In this document: one piece after another, positions 63,988 to 64,000 of the stretch
Numbering within the stretch: the stretch's first letter is position 1
Layout of the letters: each line of letters begins with the position of its first letter
DNA from: Psychrobacter immobilis
GTDB taxonomy: Bacteria > Pseudomonadota > Gammaproteobacteria > Pseudomonadales > Moraxellaceae
Direction of reading: 5' to 3'
NCBI RefSeq assembly: GCF_904846285.1
Contig: NZ_CAJHAD010000009.1
Location: 51,299-115,298 of the forward strand
DNA length: 64,000 nt
Notes under the pieces: generated by a model
What the model saw: the letters and a program-made list of their open reading frames with translations, nothing else
Databases searched by the model: none
What the model was told of the DNA's origin: nothing
Made by a program: the position numbers and the translations under genes

Positions 63988-64000
63988 CAAACCTGACTAA

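Larger units (their letters stand above)
63579..64000. other. Right-end regulatory region upstream of an unseen operon
   Basis: 422 bp with two tandem sigma70-like promoters pointing rightward, a long imperfect hairpin between them and a short palindrome after the second. It reads like the upstream region of an rRNA or tRNA operon. Confidence 0.6.

Overview
The window looks like a stretch of the chromosome of a psychrophilic or marine gammaproteobacterium of the Moraxellaceae, most likely Psychrobacter. I base this on gene content, protein style (Ala/Asp/Asn/Gln-rich extensions, long AT-rich spacers, many short hairpin-plus-T-run terminators) and on the synteny hisIE-tatABC, rpmI-rplT-pheST-ihfA and corC/lnt. 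No database search was possible, so the genus is an inference. Almost everything is core metabolism. I see no insertion sequence, prophage, CRISPR array, tRNA or rRNA gene.

Layout. 1-9.5 kb: lgt (3' end cut off by the window edge), a MuiA/DUF4139 envelope protein, a TANGO2-type NRDE protein, a secondary-alcohol-dehydrogenase-like enzyme, rppH, an osmC-MAPEG pair, dusC and a UvrD/FBH1-like helicase. 9.7-12.6 kb: hisIE-tatA-tatB-tatC on the minus strand. 13-18.3 kb: rpmI-rplT, pheS-pheT and ihfA, without infC next to rpmI. 18.6-23.4 kb: an acidic Ala-rich lipoprotein, a YpfJ-type zinc metallopeptidase, a glycine-zipper lipoprotein, rho with a long leader, and trxA. 23.8-31 kb: an RluA-type pseudouridine synthase, a Baeyer-Villiger-type flavin monooxygenase, a D-2-hydroxyacid dehydrogenase and a two-gene signalling unit (dCache-type histidine kinase plus double-receiver response regulator).

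31.5-45.2 kb: rapA, tesB, mutY, an unrecognised AT-rich gene, rbgA, a giant DUF2339 membrane protein, a dienelactone hydrolase, a YcgN-type cysteine-cluster protein and a DUF4105 membrane protein. 45.5-53 kb: corC, lnt, a single-span Ala/Thr/Glu-rich protein, a POT peptide symporter and an aminopeptidase P; the last two could together serve peptide uptake and hydrolysis. 53-59.2 kb: a coiled-coil protein, a stand-alone fabF, anmK, tyrS, a GNAT acetyltransferase and a DUF1653 protein. 59.3-63.6 kb: an alpha/beta hydrolase, a protein with a faint ADP-ribosyltransferase-like pattern, an SDR oxidoreductase, upp and a UDG-superfamily glycosylase. The window ends in two strong tandem sigma70-type promoters pointing rightward, which probably drive an rRNA or other stable-RNA operon just outside the window.

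Genes that plausibly work together are lgt and lnt (lipoprotein maturation, serving the two small lipoproteins here), hisIE-tatABC, pheST-ihfA, the kinase/regulator pair and osmC-MAPEG. No convincing multi-gene undescribed system is visible. The best leads are the ART-like gene with its overlapping mini-ORF (60.4-61.1 kb), the unrecognised gene at 37.2-37.9 kb, the orphan double-receiver signalling pair, and recurrent short tandem duplications in the spacers.
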